A DNA stretch of 6,767 bases from Streptomyces sp. NRRL F-6676 (GTDB lineage Bacteria > Actinomycetota > Actinomycetes > Streptomycetales > Streptomycetaceae), in the NCBI RefSeq assembly GCF_000725625.1, contig NZ_JOHS01000098.1, positions 1-6,767 on the forward strand, written 5' to 3'. Every line of letters begins with the position of its first letter. Within the stretch, counting starts at the first letter, position 1. The notes below the pieces were generated by a model. That model had not been told where the DNA came from. It ran no database searches and saw nothing but the letters and a program-made list of their open reading frames with translations. The position numbers were made by a program, and so were the translations under genes. Positions 5,592-6,767 of this stretch are shown here, one piece after another.

Positions 5592-5603
5592 GCCCGATCG
5601 GGC
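5592..5603. other. 12-bp palindrome between convergent genes
   Basis: GCCCGATCGGGC is a perfect palindrome in the gap between two convergent genes. TGACCGT (5567-5573) and ACGGTCA (5615-5621) on either side also pair, so the whole gap can form a larger cruciform. A bidirectional terminator is likely but the stem is weak. Confidence 0.4.
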
Positions 5604-5618
5604 ACGTCGGAGGCACGG

Positions 5619-5912
5619 TCAGTCTTCGGGGGGACTGGGCGCTGTGAGGTCGACCCATATCCACGGCTCGCGGTGCCATGCAGGCAACTCGCCAATGACC
5701 AGATCGATGGTCGCCTCTACCAGCGGCAGCTCCTGTGAGAGTCGCTTCACTCCCCGCTCGCTGTTGCGGCGAATCGTGTCCAGCGAAGCGCCCACGGGCT
5801 CGTATCCGTTGAGTTCTGCGATGAGACCCCATGGCTGGTGGCTGGTGATCGTTGCTTGGACAGTCTGGCCCTGCCGAAGCTCGCTGAGAGGGCGTCTCGA
5901 TTCGCTTGCCAT
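5619..5912 (-). CDS. Small S1-like (OB-fold) protein
   Basis: A 97-aa protein. Residues about 9-45 (LSELRQGQTVQATITSHQPWGLIAEL, then YEPVGASLDTI) match the opening strands of an S1-type RNA-binding OB-fold, in which a G-x-x-V-x-G/A-x-I-x pattern is followed by a G-L/V turn. After a charged helix (NSERGVKRLSQEL, 50-62), VEATIDLVIGEL (65-76) and PWIWVDLTAP (83-92) can supply the remaining strands. No membrane part or signal is seen. The ATG at 5912 is chosen because the conserved pattern starts soon after; the frame is open for 21 more codons, but these look non-coding. The ribosome binding site is weak. Nucleic-acid binding is an inference from the fold pattern; the function is unknown. It converges with the hypothetical gene that ends at 5569. 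Confidence 0.62.
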   Translation of the reverse strand: MASESRRPLSELRQGQTVQATITSHQPWGLIAELNGYEPVGASLDTIRRNSERGVKRLSQELPLVEATIDLVIGELPAWHREPWIWVDLTAPSPPED

Positions 5913-6168
5913 CTCGGAGCAGTAGAGAAAGTTGTAACTCAGTCGGTCGAATGAGGGCTGAAGGCGTATGCGCATGCGGGTAGTTGGGCATCTTGGCGGT
6001 CTGCGAATGGCAGGTAGGTCACTCCTGGCCCCTGGCGTCGTCCATCCGGGTTCGCATCATGCAGCACGTCTAGGCGAGTAGGTAGCAGTGCGCCTGGCGC
6101 ATCATCCGTGTGGAGACCTCGGCGGTCACGATCCTGCTGAACGGGCCGCCCGGAGTTGTCCGGCACCT

Positions 6169-6185
6169 GACGGCCCAGAGACGGC
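6169..6185. repeat. 17-bp direct repeat, left copy
   Basis: GACGGCCCAGAGACGGC is repeated exactly at 6378-6394, 209 bp to the right. GCCCAGAGA appears once more at 6186-6194, so the left copy is itself part of a short local repeat. Confidence 0.8.
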
Positions 6186-6198
6186 GCCCAGAGACAGC

Positions 6199-6243
6199 AA
6201 CAAGCCCCCTGCCAGCGGAGAACCCGCAGGCAGGGGGCTTGTT
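6199..6243. terminator. 15-bp perfect hairpin, orphan bidirectional terminator
   Basis: AACAAGCCCCCTGCC (6199-6213) and GGCAGGGGGCTTGTT (6229-6243) pair without a mismatch. The loop can extend the helix (GCGG with CCGC). On either strand the stem ends in TTGTT. It is the strongest terminator-like element here, but no intact gene lies directly in front of it. Confidence 0.85.
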
Positions 6244-6252
6244 CGTGGGCGC

Positions 6253-6450
6253 TTACTTCTTCTGCCCTGGGTCTTGCCGGGGATCTTGGTGAGCTGGGTC
6301 TTCGCTGGTGAGAGGCGGTGCCCCTGCGTACGTGGTGGTCGCCGTCGGTCGTTGCCGGTCGCTGTTGAGCGCCCTCGGACGGCCCAGAGACGGCCCAGCA
6401 TCGCCGCGCCCGACTGACGGCCGGCATCTTCGATGGGACCCTTCTGAACC
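6253..6450 (-). pseudogene. Start-less frame ending just before the orphan terminator (possible gene remnant)
   Basis: The minus-strand frame is open for 65 codons and stops with TAA at 6253, 9 bp before the hairpin. Its end, TSEDPAHQDPRQDPGQKK, looks like a plausible protein C-terminus, and the spacing to the terminator is that of a real 3' gene end. It has no ATG, GTG or TTG start and is closed upstream by a TGA. It also covers the right copy of the 17-bp repeat. It may be the tail of a gene whose front was lost; chance is equally possible. Confidence 0.2.
6378..6394. repeat. 17-bp direct repeat, right copy
   Basis: An exact second copy of the motif at 6169-6185, followed by a further CGGCCCAG-like overlap (CGGCCCAGCATCG). 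Confidence 0.8.
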
Positions 6451-6702
6451 TCAGCCGACGACAGTCAGCCATGACGGCGGGGGCGTCGACCGGTCAGGCG
6501 CGCGTGTGCCTCGCTGTACCCCCACCGGCCTCAGCCACGCTGCCAATGCCGTCGACCAGGGCGGGTTACGACGGCCGGGCCGCTACGACGATGCCTCAGC
6601 CATCAGCTTGGGAAGCTCGGGTGATCTAGGGACGATGGTCGACCTGACCTCGGAGTAGCGGCGTGATAAGAGCTCGTAACACGATCATGGTGAGACGCGG
6701 TC

Positions 6703-6708
6703 TACCTT
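6703..6708 (+). promoter_or_regulatory. Candidate -10 box for a leaderless start
   Basis: TACCTT fits the actinobacterial TANNNT pattern and ends 6 bp before the GTG at 6715, the spacing expected when transcription starts at the first base of the start codon. No good -35 box is visible. Confidence 0.3.
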
Positions 6709-6714
6709 GTTGGG

Positions 6715-6767
6715 GTGTCGTCCCTCGCTGTTACTGCTTCTTCGCACTCATCGGCGTCTGCCGCCAT
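6715..6767 (+). CDS. Possible 5' end of a gene cut by the window edge
   Basis: From GTG at 6715 the frame is open to the window end and begins (M)SSLAVTASSHSSASAA, a Ser/Ala-rich start. There is no Shine-Dalgarno, but the -10-like TACCTT at 6703-6708 is correctly placed for a leaderless transcript, which is common in actinobacteria. Only 17 complete codons are visible, so no family can be named. Confidence 0.3.
   Translation, partial: MSSLAVTASSHSSASAA

Larger units (their letters stand above)
5913..6714. other. 800-bp region without a convincing intact gene
   Basis: Frames of up to 177 codons exist on both strands, but they have mixed third-position composition, no ribosome binding sites and no family resemblance. 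The stretch contains a strong hairpin (6199-6243), a 17-bp direct repeat (6169-6185 and 6378-6394) and a start-less minus-strand frame that stops at 6253. It looks like decayed or recombined accessory DNA. Confidence 0.5.

Noticed and set aside
5939..6472. 177-codon minus-strand frame upstream of the S1-like gene
   Set aside because: It runs through the perfect hairpin and both 17-bp repeats, has mixed codon use and shows no recognisable domain.
6088..6658. Plus-strand frames of 109 and 116 codons
   Set aside because: No ribosome binding sites, Arg/Pro-rich chance composition, and passage through the hairpin or the direct repeat.

Overview
The window looks like Streptomyces (or a close actinomycete) chromosomal DNA. 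The G+C content is very high, third codon positions are almost all G or C in the left part, GTG starts are common, and long spurious reading frames lie opposite the real genes. The first gene is a recognisable MshA, the first committed glycosyltransferase of mycothiol synthesis, which is an actinobacterial pathway.

Left part (1-4346), core-like DNA. mshA (44-1414) overlaps by 8 nt a YbjN-family gene (1407-1922), a pairing also known next to mshA in other actinobacteria. A convergent AraC-type regulator (1932-2810, minus) and a DUF2000 gene (2860-3357, plus) form a divergent pair with a 49-bp shared promoter gap. Both proteins begin with a repeat-derived low-complexity tail. Two hairpins close the DUF2000 gene. 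A long leader then precedes a secreted lamin-tail-domain protein (3718-4224). Its 3' flank carries five 12-bp tandem repeats and a strong terminator hairpin.

Right part (about 4420-6767), accessory-like DNA. Base composition becomes visibly less G+C rich and gene density drops. Supported genes are a 71-aa one-helix membrane protein (4421-4636, minus), a hypothetical protein (5078-5569, plus) and a 97-aa protein with an S1-like OB-fold (5619-5912, minus). The hypothetical gene runs straight into the 3' two thirds of a tRNA-Ser (anticodon UGA) and the terminator behind it. This is what an integration or recombination scar at a tRNA gene looks like. From 5913 to 6714 I find no convincing intact gene. 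That stretch holds a 15-bp perfect hairpin, a 17-bp direct repeat on both sides of it, and a start-less reading frame ending just before the hairpin. The last 53 bases may be the start of a leaderless gene.

No complete new defence, toxin-antitoxin or mobile system can be shown. The most interesting items are the AraC/DUF2000 pair with its expanded repeat and the tRNA-Ser scar with the gene fused to it.
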